A DNA stretch of 51,915 nucleotides from Acholeplasmatales bacterium (GTDB lineage: Bacteria; Bacillota_I; Bacilli_A; Acholeplasmatales; Anaeroplasmataceae): the NCBI GenBank assembly GCA_017444645.1, contig JAFSWG010000060.1, positions 1-51,915 of the forward strand, in the 5' to 3' direction. A model generated the notes under the pieces. The model saw only the letters and a program-made list of their open reading frames with translations, made no database searches and was not told the DNA's origin. Both the position numbers and the translations under genes were made by a program. Positions 37,088 through 45,558 of this stretch are shown here, one piece after another (positions within the stretch are counted from its first letter, which is position 1; every line of letters starts with the position of its first letter).

Positions 37088-38028
37088 AATAATCCTCGTT
37101 TATCGTATTCTCCTCTTACTTCCTTACATGATGTAACAAACATAAAGGCGTCTGGGTCTTGTTTCATTATATCTGAAGTAATCCTATAGGCTTCATTTTT
37201 ATCCATTGTACAAATAACCATTGTTTTATTCTCACCAGAATATGCACCTGTAACATTAGAGAATGTTACACCTCTATCTAATTCCTTATAAATGAATTCC
37301 TTTATTTCATTTGGATGATTTGTAATAACATATAACGTTCTTCTAGATCTTGCTGATAAACAAATTACATCAATTATATATGCCTCAATAAATACACCAA
37401 TAAATGCGAACAACACTGACGATAATTGATAATGATATGTAAATCCAGCTTCATTAAAGAATCCAGCAATAAATACAATAGTCCAATCTGTTAAATACAT
37501 ACTTATACTAATTGGCACATGTAAATATTTAGATATAATCTTTTGGAATACATCCATTCCACCTGTTGAACCATCATTTTTAAGTGCTATACCTACACCT
37601 AGACCAAATAATACTACGCCAACAATTAAGGCTGTTATTTTACCTTCTACTTCAGTTATTGGTATATCAAAGAAAAAGAATGTAGGATCAAATATTTTTT
37701 CAAAAACAAATATTACTGCAGGACTTATAATTGTCGCATATATTGTTTTTAAAAAGAAATCTTTACCTAAAAATATTAATCCACAAATTAGGGCAAATGT
37801 ATTTATGATAAATAAGAATATTGAATTTGTAAACCAAGGTAATGCATTTTGTACATATGGAGTTATTAAAATAGATAAACCCATTGTACCACCTATTACT
37901 ATTTTAGCTGGGTCTAAGAAGAAATAGAAACCTATATCCACTATTATTACACCTAGCGTTATGAATAAATATTGAATTAATCTTTTCTTTTTGTTATGCT
38001 TATTTATTTTATTTATTACTGCATCCAT
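37084..38028 (-). CDS. yitT: YitT family membrane protein
   Basis: The 314-residue protein has about five or six membrane helices (YitT_membrane/DUF161), with the GGTMGLSI and GSTGGMDVFQKIISKYL loops, then a cytoplasmic DUF2179 domain (about 225-310). Its function is unknown. The frame opens at a TTG at 38043, but an AGGTGG ribosome site places the start at ATG 38028, giving a 20-base overlap with prfB. Confidence 0.92.
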   Translation of the reverse strand: MDAVINKINKHNKKKRLIQYLFITLGVIIVDIGFYFFLDPAKIVIGGTMGLSILITPYVQNALPWFTNSIFLFIINTFALICGLIFLGKDFFLKTIYATIISPAVIFVFEKIFDPTFFFFDIPITEVEGKITALIVGVVLFGLGVGIALKNDGSTGGMDVFQKIISKYLHVPISISMYLTDWTIVFIAGFFNEAGFTYHYQLSSVLFAFIGVFIEAYIIDVICLSARSRRTLYVITNHPNEIKEFIYKELDRGVTFSNVTGAYSGENKTMVICTMDKNEAYRITSDIMKQDPDAFMFVTSCKEVRGEYDKRGLL

Positions 38029-39127
38029 TACTACCACCTGCAAGCTTTTTTAAAAAGCTATACATAAAACCTTCTAAATCTCCATCCATTACTGCGTTTA
38101 CATTACCTACTTCATAATCAGTTCTATGATCCTTAACTAATGTATACGGAGTAAATACATAAGATCTAATTTGGCTTCCAAAATTAATGTTTGTTTGTTC
38201 TCCTTTTAAAGATTTCATTTCATCTTCACGTTTTTTAAGTTCAAGCTCTAATAATTTAGATTTTAAAACCTTTAAACAAATATCTTTATTTTTTAACTGA
38301 CTTCTTTCATTTTGACATGTTACAACTATACCTGTAGGTATATGTGTTACACGTACTGCTGAATAGGTTGTATTAACCCCTTGTCCACCATGACCTGATG
38401 ATAAATATGTATCAATTCTTATATCTTCATCATTAATTGTAATATCATCAGTTTCTTCAATTTCTGGTGTTACATCAATACTACAAAATGATGTATGTCT
38501 TCTTTTATTTGAATCAAATGGAGATATTCTTACTAAACGATGAACACCTTTTTCAGATTTTAGCATACCATATGCGTATTCACCTGAAATGATTACTGAT
38601 GCAGATTTAATACCTGCTTCATCGCCCATTTCGTAGTTAATTATTTCAAATTTATAATTCATTTTTTGAGCAAATCTTTGATACATTCTAAATAGCATTG
38701 ATGCCCAGTCCATTGATTCTGTACCACCAGCACCTGGGTGAAATTCTAAAATACAATTACAAATATCATATTTACCTGATAATAATGTTTTATTTTCTAA
38801 TTCTTCTAAATATTTTTCTAATGATTTAATTTCATCAGATAACATTTCCATCATTTCAGGATCACTAAAGGCATCTTCCTTTGAATCAACTATTGAATTA
38901 TACATAGTAATACCTTGATTATAGCTAATGATATCTTTATTTAAATTATTCATTTTAGAAATAATTGTTTTAGCTTGATCAGGGTTATTCCAAAAATCTG
39001 ATGCTTCAGATTTTTCTTTTAAAATATTATATTCTGGAATTTTATCTTTGATGCATAAGGCATCATAAATATCATCTAATCTTATTTTAGTTTCTTCGAT
39101 AAATTTGTTTACTTCATATTTTTCCAT
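38009..39127 (-). CDS. prfB: peptide chain release factor 2
   Basis: RF2 ends translation at UAA and UGA. The 372-residue protein has the SPF stop-recognition tripeptide (202-204) and the GGQ motif (247-249, SSGHGGQGVN). The coding frame is continuous; the CTTTGA programmed frameshift of most prfB genes is absent, so this usual autoregulation is lost. Start ATG 39127 is chosen because the longer GTG start at 39136 lies within AGGTGA. Downstream yitT and recX overlap it. Confidence 0.96.
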   Translation of the reverse strand: MEKYEVNKFIEETKIRLDDIYDALCIKDKIPEYNILKEKSEASDFWNNPDQAKTIISKMNNLNKDIISYNQGITMYNSIVDSKEDAFSDPEMMEMLSDEIKSLEKYLEELENKTLLSGKYDICNCILEFHPGAGGTESMDWASMLFRMYQRFAQKMNYKFEIINYEMGDEAGIKSASVIISGEYAYGMLKSEKGVHRLVRISPFDSNKRRHTSFCSIDVTPEIEETDDITINDEDIRIDTYLSSGHGGQGVNTTYSAVRVTHIPTGIVVTCQNERSQLKNKDICLKVLKSKLLELELKKREDEMKSLKGEQTNINFGSQIRSYVFTPYTLVKDHRTDYEVGNVNAVMDGDLEGFMYSFLKKLAGGSNGCSNK

Positions 39128-39143
39128 AGAATTCACCTATACT

Positions 39144-39172
39144 ATTTTAATATTTCTTATTAAAATATTCAA
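39144..39172 (-). promoter_or_regulatory. promoter of the prfB operon
   Basis: TTGAAT (39167-39172), a 17-base spacer and TAAAAT (39144-39149), about 17 bases before the ATG. It begins right after the aminotransferase terminator. Confidence 0.65.
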
Positions 39173-39204
39173 CCAAAAAATTATGGACTCCGAAAAGAGT
39201 CCAT
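39171..39204 (-). terminator. terminator of the Lrp-aminotransferase operon
   Basis: Perfect eight-base stem ATGGACTC/GAGTCCAT with a six-base loop, then AATTTTTT on the minus strand, just past the aminotransferase stop. Confidence 0.85.
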
Positions 39205-39208
39205 ATGA

Positions 39209-40372
39209 TCATTTCTTTAATTCTTTTAAAAATTCATCAATTCTATTTAAAGCAATTTTTAAATTTTCAATTGAATATGCATAAGAAATTCTTATAAAGC
39301 CATTACCTGATTCTCCAAATGCGTTACCAGGTACTACAACAACCTTTTTTTCATTTAATAATTTTAATGCAAAATCATCTGATGACATACCAAATTGTCT
39401 AATATCAGGGAATAAATAGAAAGCTCCCTTAGGTTCAAAGCAAGGAAGTCCCATTTCCTTTAAGCGATATAAGACATATCTTCTTCTTTCATCATAGCTT
39501 TCTTTCATTGAATTAACATCATCATCACCATTTCTTAATGCTTCAATTGCGGCATATTGACTTTGAGTAGGAGCACACATAATAGTGAATTGATGTATTT
39601 TAGTCATTTGCTTGATAATAGCTTCAGGTCCACAAGCGTATCCTAAACGCCATCCAGTCATAGCGAAAGCTTTTGAAAACCCATTAATAACTAATGTTCT
39701 TTCTTTCATATTTGGAAGTGATGCAATAGATGTATGATTACCAAAATATGTTAATTCAGAATAAATTTCATCACTAATAACAAATATATCTTTTTCAATT
39801 ATTACTTTTGCAATTTCTTCTAAATCCTTCTTTTCCATAATCGCACCTGTAGGGTTATTAGGAAAATTCATAATTAAAATTTTTGTTTTTGGTGTAATTG
39901 CTTCAAGTAATTCTTCTTTAGTTAATCTAAATTCATTTTCATTTTTTAAATTAATAGTTTTTACAATACCACCAGCAAGTGTTACACATGGTTCATATGA
40001 TACATAACAAGGTGTAGTAACAATTACTTCATCGCCTGGTTCAAGCATAGCTCTAAATGCGATATCAATTGCTTCACTACCACCTACAGTTAGTAATACT
40101 TCATTTATTGGATCATATTGTAATTCATATTTTCTTTTTAAATATTTAGTTATTTCTATTCTTAATTCTTTTAAACCGGAATTAGATGTATAATGGGTTT
40201 TTCCTCTTTCTAGGGAATATATACCTTCTTCTCTAATATGCCATGGTGTATCAAAATCAGGTTCACCAACTCCAAGTGAGATAGCTCCTTTTATTTCTGA
40301 TGCGATATCAAAGAATTTTCTAATTCCAGATGGCTTTATTTCTTTTACCTTTTGGGATAAGAAATCACGCAT
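39209..40372 (-). CDS. class I/II aminotransferase (PatA/aspartate-aminotransferase-like)
   Basis: The 387-residue PLP enzyme has the VGEPDFDTPWHI opening, a FPNNPTG motif near 170-176, DEIYSEL near 201 and the PLP lysine K234 in NGFSKAFAMTGWRLGY. It transfers amino groups between amino acids and keto acids; the substrate is not fixed by sequence. Its ATG shares a base with the stop of the Lrp-type regulator, a common pairing. Confidence 0.94.
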   Translation of the reverse strand: MRDFLSQKVKEIKPSGIRKFFDIASEIKGAISLGVGEPDFDTPWHIREEGIYSLERGKTHYTSNSGLKELRIEITKYLKRKYELQYDPINEVLLTVGGSEAIDIAFRAMLEPGDEVIVTTPCYVSYEPCVTLAGGIVKTINLKNENEFRLTKEELLEAITPKTKILIMNFPNNPTGAIMEKKDLEEIAKVIIEKDIFVISDEIYSELTYFGNHTSIASLPNMKERTLVINGFSKAFAMTGWRLGYACGPEAIIKQMTKIHQFTIMCAPTQSQYAAIEALRNGDDDVNSMKESYDERRRYVLYRLKEMGLPCFEPKGAFYLFPDIRQFGMSSDDFALKLLNEKKVVVVPGNAFGESGNGFIRISYAYSIENLKIALNRIDEFLKELKK

Positions 40373-40866
40373 TATGCACTCACCATCATTCTATCATCGT
40401 CCTCTTCAGATACAAGTGAAACACCATGATCCTTGTATTTCTTTAGAACGAAATGTGTTGATGTAGATAAAACCGAATCAAGTGTAGATAGCTTATTGAA
40501 TACAAACTTAGCTACTTCCTTCATTGATTTACCTTCGATTAATACCATGAAATCAAAGCCACCACTCATTAAATAACAGCTTGTGACCTCTTGGAATTTT
40601 GATATTCTTTCAGCAAGCATTTCAAAGCCTTGATTTCTTTGTGGAGTAACCTTTACTTCAATTAATGCAGTAACAATTTCCTTTGATGTATTATCCCAAT
40701 TAATTAATGTAGTATAACCACAAATTATTTTTTCATCTTGCATTTGTTGGATTTCATTCGCGAGTTCCGCTTCCTCGATACCTAGCATTATAGCCAAGTC
40801 ATGTAAGTCAATACGGCTATTAGTTTCAAGATTTCTTAAAATTTTTTCTCTCATAGTCTCATTCAT
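40372..40866 (-). CDS. Lrp/AsnC family transcriptional regulator
   Basis: The 164-residue protein has an N-terminal helix-turn-helix (about 18-50, LHDLAIMLGIEEAELANEIQQM) and a C-terminal ligand-binding RAM domain (VTSCYLMSGGFDFMVLIEG). It likely responds to an amino acid and controls the coupled aminotransferase. The inverted repeat and promoter at 41529-41586 are candidate control sites. Confidence 0.93.
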   Translation of the reverse strand: MNETMREKILRNLETNSRIDLHDLAIMLGIEEAELANEIQQMQDEKIICGYTTLINWDNTSKEIVTALIEVKVTPQRNQGFEMLAERISKFQEVTSCYLMSGGFDFMVLIEGKSMKEVAKFVFNKLSTLDSVLSTSTHFVLKKYKDHGVSLVSEEDDDRMMVSA

Positions 40867-40878
40867 AATAAAATCCTC

Positions 40879-41517
40879 CTAATTTTCTTTATTAACATCA
40901 AGAAATTCATTAAGTCTTGAAGATAGTTGTTCAATTATTTCTTCATTCTTAAAGATTTCTGCTGTCCAATTATAAAATGCTTTTTTAGATAATTCCTTTT
41001 TATTATCTTCATAACTAAATTTACCATTTAGATTTTTAAAATTAGTTATTATTTCTTTTTTAGAATAATTTTTAACAAATTCAGGTGTAAGTATAGCACT
41101 ATATCCATGTCTTGTTGATTCTATTCTAACTTCAGTATAAATGTTATCATTATGGATATATGCGATTCTTATATATCTATATGGAGATATAACACAATCT
41201 AATTGTTCTTTTTTTAATCCTCTTCTATTTAATTCTTTTATTATTTTTCCTTCTTTATAATCATCTAATATTTCATTAAAAATTGTAACCTTTTTAGGAT
41301 AGAAATATAGATAATAGATAGTAACTATCATTAGCATATAAAAACCAAATGATAATACACCAAATGTAGCATAGAAATACCATGCTTGAGGACAAAAGAA
41401 TAAAAATATAACAAATATAGATGCGATTATAAAATAAAAATAAATAGATCTTTTTCTACTTCTTGTTATAGATTCATATAAAGATAAATTTTTTTCATAA
41501 TCATTATATATCTTCAT
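40879..41517 (-). CDS. two-helix membrane protein of unknown function
   Basis: The 212-residue protein has two hydrophobic helices at about 27-45 and 48-72 and a C-terminal hydrophilic domain of about 135 residues, probably in the cytoplasm. I recognise no family. It lies 12 bases upstream of the Lrp-type regulator and is the first gene of that operon. A hairpin sits directly before its ribosome site. Confidence 0.75.
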   Translation of the reverse strand: MKIYNDYEKNLSLYESITRSRKRSIYFYFIIASIFVIFLFFCPQAWYFYATFGVLSFGFYMLMIVTIYYLYFYPKKVTIFNEILDDYKEGKIIKELNRRGLKKEQLDCVISPYRYIRIAYIHNDNIYTEVRIESTRHGYSAILTPEFVKNYSKKEIITNFKNLNGKFSYEDNKKELSKKAFYNWTAEIFKNEEIIEQLSSRLNEFLDVNKEN

Positions 41518-41528
41518 AATAACTCCCT

Positions 41529-41548
41529 ATTATGAGTTTACTCATAAT
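41529..41548 (-). other. 5' leader inverted repeat before the membrane-lrp-aminotransferase operon
   Basis: Perfect eight-base inverted repeat ATTATGAG/CTCATAAT with a four-base loop, immediately before the AGGGAG ribosome site and just after the predicted transcription start. It could be a 5' hairpin or an operator. Confidence 0.6.
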
Positions 41549-41557
41549 TTACTATTA

Positions 41558-41586
41558 ATTTTATCATAAATGTGGTATAAATACAA
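41558..41586 (-). promoter_or_regulatory. promoter of the membrane protein-lrp-aminotransferase operon
   Basis: TTGTAT (41581-41586), a 17-base spacer and TAAAAT (41558-41563) with a TGA extension. A plus-strand extended -10 (TGGTATAAA, 41573-41581) for the divergent gene overlaps it. Confidence 0.6.
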
Positions 41587-41611
41587 TTAGATTAATGTTA
41601 AAGGTGACGTC

Positions 41612-42181
41612 ATGAAAATTATATTAGATTATAAGTATGATAAAAATGAAATAATTATTGTTAAAATAGATGATATTTCATATAAATTTGATATTAATGG
41701 ACAATCTGCAATAGTTAGTACTTCTGATTATAAATATATTGAAGATGCAGTAAAAATAATTAAAGAAAAAAGACCTTATGTTTATAAATATCATTCATTA
41801 AATAATGATTTTTATCAAGAATTTGATAAAGTATTTACTTTTAAATTACCTATTAATGTCATTCAACCATCTAAGTTTTTTATTGATAAAGAATTATTAG
41901 GTAAAATTGATGAAAATATAGATGAAGAAAATGTATTTTTCCCTGTAGCAATTATAAATGATGAATATGTATTATTAGATGGACATGCAAGATTATATGC
42001 ATTAAATGAAAATTATATTAAAATGGTTAATGTATATATAGAAAAGTATGAAGATTATATACCAGATTTTATTTACATTGCCAAAGAAAATAATATTAAA
42101 AATATTAAAAATTTAGATGTATTAGAACATGATGATTATGAAAAATACTGGAATGAATTTTTAAAACAATTCAATATATGA
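41612..42181 (+). CDS. ParB/sulfiredoxin-fold domain protein
   Basis: The 189-residue product has a ParB N-terminal-like segment at about 78-140: INVIQPSKFFIDKELL, then PVAIINDEYVLLDGHARLYAL and VNVYI. The DGHxR motif is the phosphate-binding hallmark of this fold. There is no helix-turn-helix or partition domain, so it is not a chromosome-segregation ParB; its reaction, if any, is unknown. An AAAGGTG site precedes the ATG. It diverges from the lrp operon and converges with the PFL gene. Confidence 0.7.
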   Translation: MKIILDYKYDKNEIIIVKIDDISYKFDINGQSAIVSTSDYKYIEDAVKIIKEKRPYVYKYHSLNNDFYQEFDKVFTFKLPINVIQPSKFFIDKELLGKIDENIDEENVFFPVAIINDEYVLLDGHARLYALNENYIKMVNVYIEKYEDYIPDFIYIAKENNIKNIKNLDVLEHDDYEKYWNEFLKQFNI

Positions 42182-42184
42182 TTA

Positions 42185-42208
42185 AAGGAGGCTTTGTTAA
42201 GCCTCCTT
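42185..42208. terminator. bidirectional hairpin between convergent genes
   Basis: Perfect ten-base stem AAGGAGGCTT/AAGCCTCCTT with a four-base loop lies between the ParB-fold gene (+) and the PFL gene (-). T tails are weak on both sides. Confidence 0.7.
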
Positions 42209-42209
42209 A

Positions 42210-43568
42210 TTAATTCTTTAAGCTATTTAATGGAGCTGGAATTTGTCCGCCTCTATTTACAAATACATCTGGTTTAACTTTAGATATTTTCATAATAGGA
42301 CCATATCCTAATAAACCACCAAAGTTAACTACATCTCCTGCCTTTTTACCTACTGCAGGAATTACTCTTACAGCTGTAGTTTTTGAATTAATCATACCAA
42401 TTGCAGCTTCATCTGCAATTAATGCTGATATTACTTCAGCTGTTGTATCGCCAGGAATAATTATCATATCAAGGCCTACTGAACATACAGCAGTCATTGC
42501 TTCTAGCTTTTCAATAGTAAGTGCGCCTGATTCTGCAGCAGCAATCATACCTGCATCTTCTGATACTGGAATAAATGCACCTGAAAGACCACCAACTCTA
42601 GATGATGCCATAACACCACCTTTTTTAACTGCGTCATTTAGCATTGCAAGACATGCAGTTGTACCACATGCACCACATTGCTCAAGACCAATTTCCTCTA
42701 GGATATGAGCAACTGAATCACCTACTGCAGGAGTTGGAGCTAAAGATAAGTCAACAATACCAAATGGTACATTTAACATTCTAGATGCTTCTACACCTAC
42801 AAGTTGACCCATACGTGTAACCTTGAAAGCTGTCTTCTTAATAATTTCAGCGATATCAGATATAGGTGCATCTTTAGGAGCTTTAGCTAATGCAGCTCTT
42901 ACTACACCAGGTCCTGATACACCAACATTGATAACACAATCTGCTTCGCCAACGCCATGGAAGGCACCTGCCATAAATGGGTTATCTTCTACTGCGTTAC
43001 AGAATACTACAAGCTTAGATGCACCAATGCATTCTCTATCCTTAGTAATTTCAGCAGCTTCTTTTACCTTTTGACCCATAATTTTTACAGCATCAAGATT
43101 AATACCAGCTCTTGTTGATCCTACATTAACGCTTGAACATACTAATTCTGTTTCAGCTAATGCTCTTGGAATAGATTCAATTAATTCTCTATCTCCAGGG
43201 GCAAAACCTTTTTGTACTAAAGCACTATAGCCACCAATAAAATTGATGCCAATAGCTTTAGCAACCTTATCTAATGTTTTAGCATATAATACAGGATCTC
43301 CACCTGATACACCAACAAGCATAGAGATTGGAGTTACTGCAACTCTTTTATTAACAATAGGAATACCATATTTTTTAGAGATAGCATCACCTGTTTTTAC
43401 TAAATCTTTTGCATAATTATAAATTTTGTTATAAACCTTTTCACAAGATTTATTAATGTCTGTATCCATACAATCAATTAAAGAAATACCCATTGTAATT
43501 GTTCTTACATCAAGGTTCTCCTCTTGAATCATCTTGATTGTTTCCATTATTTCATTATTAGTATACAT
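42210..43568 (-). CDS. PFL family protein (DUF711/UPF0210)
   Basis: The 452-residue protein matches the UPF0210 family, related in fold to pyruvate formate-lyase and ribonucleotide reductase barrels but without a demonstrated reaction. Family segments include [24 protein letters not shown] and a [20 protein letters not shown] stretch with two cysteines. It follows an ACT-domain gene by 15 bases, a pairing conserved in streptococci, clostridia and others. Confidence 0.93.
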   Translation of the reverse strand: MYTNNEIMETIKMIQEENLDVRTITMGISLIDCMDTDINKSCEKVYNKIYNYAKDLVKTGDAISKKYGIPIVNKRVAVTPISMLVGVSGGDPVLYAKTLDKVAKAIGINFIGGYSALVQKGFAPGDRELIESIPRALAETELVCSSVNVGSTRAGINLDAVKIMGQKVKEAAEITKDRECIGASKLVVFCNAVEDNPFMAGAFHGVGEADCVINVGVSGPGVVRAALAKAPKDAPISDIAEIIKKTAFKVTRMGQLVGVEASRMLNVPFGIVDLSLAPTPAVGDSVAHILEEIGLEQCGACGTTACLAMLNDAVKKGGVMASSRVGGLSGAFIPVSEDAGMIAAAESGALTIEKLEAMTAVCSVGLDMIIIPGDTTAEVISALIADEAAIGMINSKTTAVRVIPAVGKKAGDVVNFGGLLGYGPIMKISKVKPDVFVNRGGQIPAPLNSLKN

Positions 43569-43583
43569 GATTCACCTCAAGAA

Positions 43584-43853
43584 TTAGATTTTATGCATTA
43601 AATTGAAAATGTCTTCATGCATAACATGAATTTCTAGATTTTTCTCTTTTCCTAAATTAACTAATTCATCGACAAAATCATTAAATTCAATATTTAAATT
43701 ATCAATATTAATAACCATAAACATTGCAAAATAATTATCAATGATAGTTTGTGTAACATCATTAACGTTTGCCTTATGATTAGCACACTTTTGTGCTACA
43801 CTTGCAAGAATACCAACTGTATCCTTACCTACAACAGATAAAATAGCATTCAT
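43584..43853 (-). CDS. ACT domain protein (UPF0237)
   Basis: The 89-residue single ACT domain begins MNAILSVVGKDTVGILASVAQ and probably binds an amino acid or similar small ligand as a dimer. It is the conserved partner of the downstream PFL family protein and probably regulates it. Confidence 0.93.
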   Translation of the reverse strand: MNAILSVVGKDTVGILASVAQKCANHKANVNDVTQTIIDNYFAMFMVINIDNLNIEFNDFVDELVNLGKEKNLEIHVMHEDIFNLMHKI

Positions 43854-43920
43854 AATTCTTACCTAACCTTTTTAAAATATTACTTTTCTATTTTACTATA
43901 AAAGAAAATTATAATAAATA

Positions 43921-43971
43921 ATCCCTATAAGATTATTACGAATTGAAAACGTTTTATCATCTTATAGGGAT
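43921..43971 (-). terminator. long perfect inverted repeat after the four-helix membrane gene
   Basis: Two perfect 13-base arms (ATCCCTATAAGAT and its complement) flank a 25-base loop that itself contains the palindrome AAAACGTTTT. One arm covers the stop of the gene at 43962. The minus-strand tail is TATTTATTATAATTT. It may be a terminator or an operator for the ACT-PFL genes. Confidence 0.5.
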
Positions 43972-44393
43972 AAATATACGAAATAGTTACAATTTGAATA
44001 AATCAAAAATGTCGCAGCTGAGATAATCAAAACTACAAAAACAGGTAATAAAAATCTAGCAACTAGGAAAAATCCATTTTTGCTTCCTTCAACATGCATT
44101 TTAGTAAATTGATCTGTAACTATGATTAATATTAATATTGGTACAAATACAAAGATTAACCATGAATAATCATTATTAACATATAATTCTAATATTACAC
44201 CATATCCACCAGACATTAATATCAATGCCCAAGATAAGGCCATTATTACTACTAATCCATGTAAAAATAATAACATTAATATTGAATTTGCTTGTTTATA
44301 ATTCTTAAAAAAGAAATTATAAATATATAAACCCAATATAATTATTAGTGATATATAGAAAAAAATTGAAATTATTAACCCCACTATATGCAC
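43962..44393 (-). CDS. four-helix membrane protein of unknown function
   Basis: The product (about 143 residues) is almost entirely hydrophobic, with four predicted membrane helices. I recognise no family. The frame is open from a GTG at 44402, but that codon is inside the GGGTG ribosome site. The GTG at 44393, six bases past the site, is the likelier start. It has a good promoter at 44420-44448. Confidence 0.65.
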   Translation of the reverse strand: MHIVGLIISIFFYISLIIILGLYIYNFFFKNYKQANSILMLLFLHGLVVIMALSWALILMSGGYGVILELYVNNDYSWLIFVFVPILILIIVTDQFTKMHVEGSKNGFFLVARFLLPVFVVLIISAATFLIYSNCNYFVYLSL

Positions 44394-44419
44394 TTCTATC
44401 ACCCAATTTCTTATTATTT

Positions 44420-44448
44420 ATTATAGTATATTTTTTTTATTTAATCAA
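44420..44448 (-). promoter_or_regulatory. promoter of the four-helix membrane gene
   Basis: TTGATT (44443-44448), a 17-base spacer and TATAAT (44420-44425). Confidence 0.7.
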
Positions 44449-44488
44449 TATTATGATATTTATAGTATAATATTAAGTGGTGGTATAT

Positions 44489-44992
44489 ATGAAAACTGAA
44501 TTTTATAATCTGATTAAAGATATTATTAGCACTGATGAATATCAATCAATGAAAGAAATCAAGCATCATCGCTATACAAATACATATATGCATTCAATTA
44601 GAGTAGCATATTTATGCTACTTACATTACCTAAAGCATCCTGATAAATATGATTTAAATACACTTTTAAGAGGTGCTTTATTACATGATTATTATTTATA
44701 CGATTGGCATCATAAAGGTAATCCTCATGTTAGGCATTGCTTTGTACATCCAAAAAGAAGCTTTAAAAATGCTACAAGAGATTATGGTGAATTAAATAAA
44801 TATGAAAGAGATATGATATTACATCATATGTGGCCAGTAACTCCTATTCCACCACATACTAAATATGGCTGGCTAATTGTTAAAATGGATAAGAAAGCTG
44901 CAATGCATGATTATGCTATTAAAATGAGATATAAAAAAAGAAAAAGAAAAATGAGAAAATTAGAAAAACAAAATAAAAAAGTCATCGAATAA
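44489..44992 (+). CDS. small HD-domain phosphohydrolase-like protein
   Basis: The 167-residue protein has an HD domain: H35 (YMHSIRVAYL), H66-D67 (GALLHDYYLYDWHH) and further histidines H74-H75 and HHMW near 112. Such proteins bind divalent metals and cleave phosphate esters; the substrate is unknown. The tail is strongly basic (RYKKRKRKMRKLEKQNKK), suggesting contact with nucleic acid or membrane. The longer GTG start at 44477 lies in the GTGGTGG ribosome site, so ATG 44489 is used. Confidence 0.82.
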   Translation: MKTEFYNLIKDIISTDEYQSMKEIKHHRYTNTYMHSIRVAYLCYLHYLKHPDKYDLNTLLRGALLHDYYLYDWHHKGNPHVRHCFVHPKRSFKNATRDYGELNKYERDMILHHMWPVTPIPPHTKYGWLIVKMDKKAAMHDYAIKMRYKKRKRKMRKLEKQNKKVIE

Positions 44993-45004
44993 GATGACTT
45001 TTTT
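44975..45004. terminator. bidirectional terminator
   Basis: Twelve-base stem AAAAAAGTCATC/GATGACTTTTTT with a six-base loop, with A/T runs on both sides. It ends the plus-strand HD gene and the minus-strand operon that stops at 45010. Confidence 0.88.
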
Positions 45005-45009
45005 CGTTA

Positions 45010-45558
45010 TTATGGTCTAAATAATTCATTATTTACTGGTGCTGGATCTTGATGTGGTGCATCAGTTAAAACAACAAATCCTGGGAATGATGTTTTAAAT
45101 ACATCTCCTCTTAATACGATTGATGCATTAGCTCTAGCTTCATCAATTGATTTATATCCTACAGGGGCAAATAATGGAACAATTTTAGAATCAGGTTGAT
45201 TCTTATCTTTCTTATTAGCATTTACATCCTTTTCCATTTTCTTGCATAAATCAACTACTTTTAATCTAAATTCATCATTTATAGCAACAAAATGAGGATA
45301 TACAGATGGGAATACTACTATCGCATAAATAGTACCATCTCTTTTACAAATAATATTTGGGAAATCCTTTCTAGGGAATCCTGGTTCAATTTTAAATCCT
45401 TTTGGTAAGATTATATTTTTAGTAATATAATCTACTGCCATCGCATGTAATTGCTCTTGATTTATTTTATCAGATTCTTGTAAATTCTCAGGAATACCAT
45501 CAGCCCATATAGATTCTGGCATTTCTGGATTATTTAATTCTTTATTATCATTCTCCAC
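45010..45558 (-). CDS. protein of unknown function, last gene of the DUF2156-DUF697 operon
   Basis: The product is about 182 hydrophilic residues without signal or membrane segments. Recognisable blocks are FPNIICKRDGTIYAIVVFPS and APVGYKSIDEARANASIVLRGD, an alpha/beta pattern I cannot place. The frame is open from a TTG at 45564, only two bases after GAGGT; the GTG at 45558 has better spacing (eight bases). It overlaps the DUF697-like gene, so the two are co-translated. Confidence 0.65.
   Translation of the reverse strand: MENDNKELNNPEMPESIWADGIPENLQESDKINQEQLHAMAVDYITKNIILPKGFKIEPGFPRKDFPNIICKRDGTIYAIVVFPSVYPHFVAINDEFRLKVVDLCKKMEKDVNANKKDKNQPDSKIVPLFAPVGYKSIDEARANASIVLRGDVFKTSFPGFVVLTDAPHQDPAPVNNELFRP

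Noticed and set aside
38009-39127. Programmed +1 frameshift in prfB
   Set aside because: The frame is continuous and no CTTTGA is seen at the expected place near codon 25.
41612-42181. Chromosome partition protein ParB
   Set aside because: Only the N-terminal fold motif is present; there is no helix-turn-helix, dimer domain or neighbouring parA.
43921-43971. Transposon end or attachment site
   Set aside because: There is no transposase, target duplication or second copy in the window; the repeat fits a transcript hairpin.
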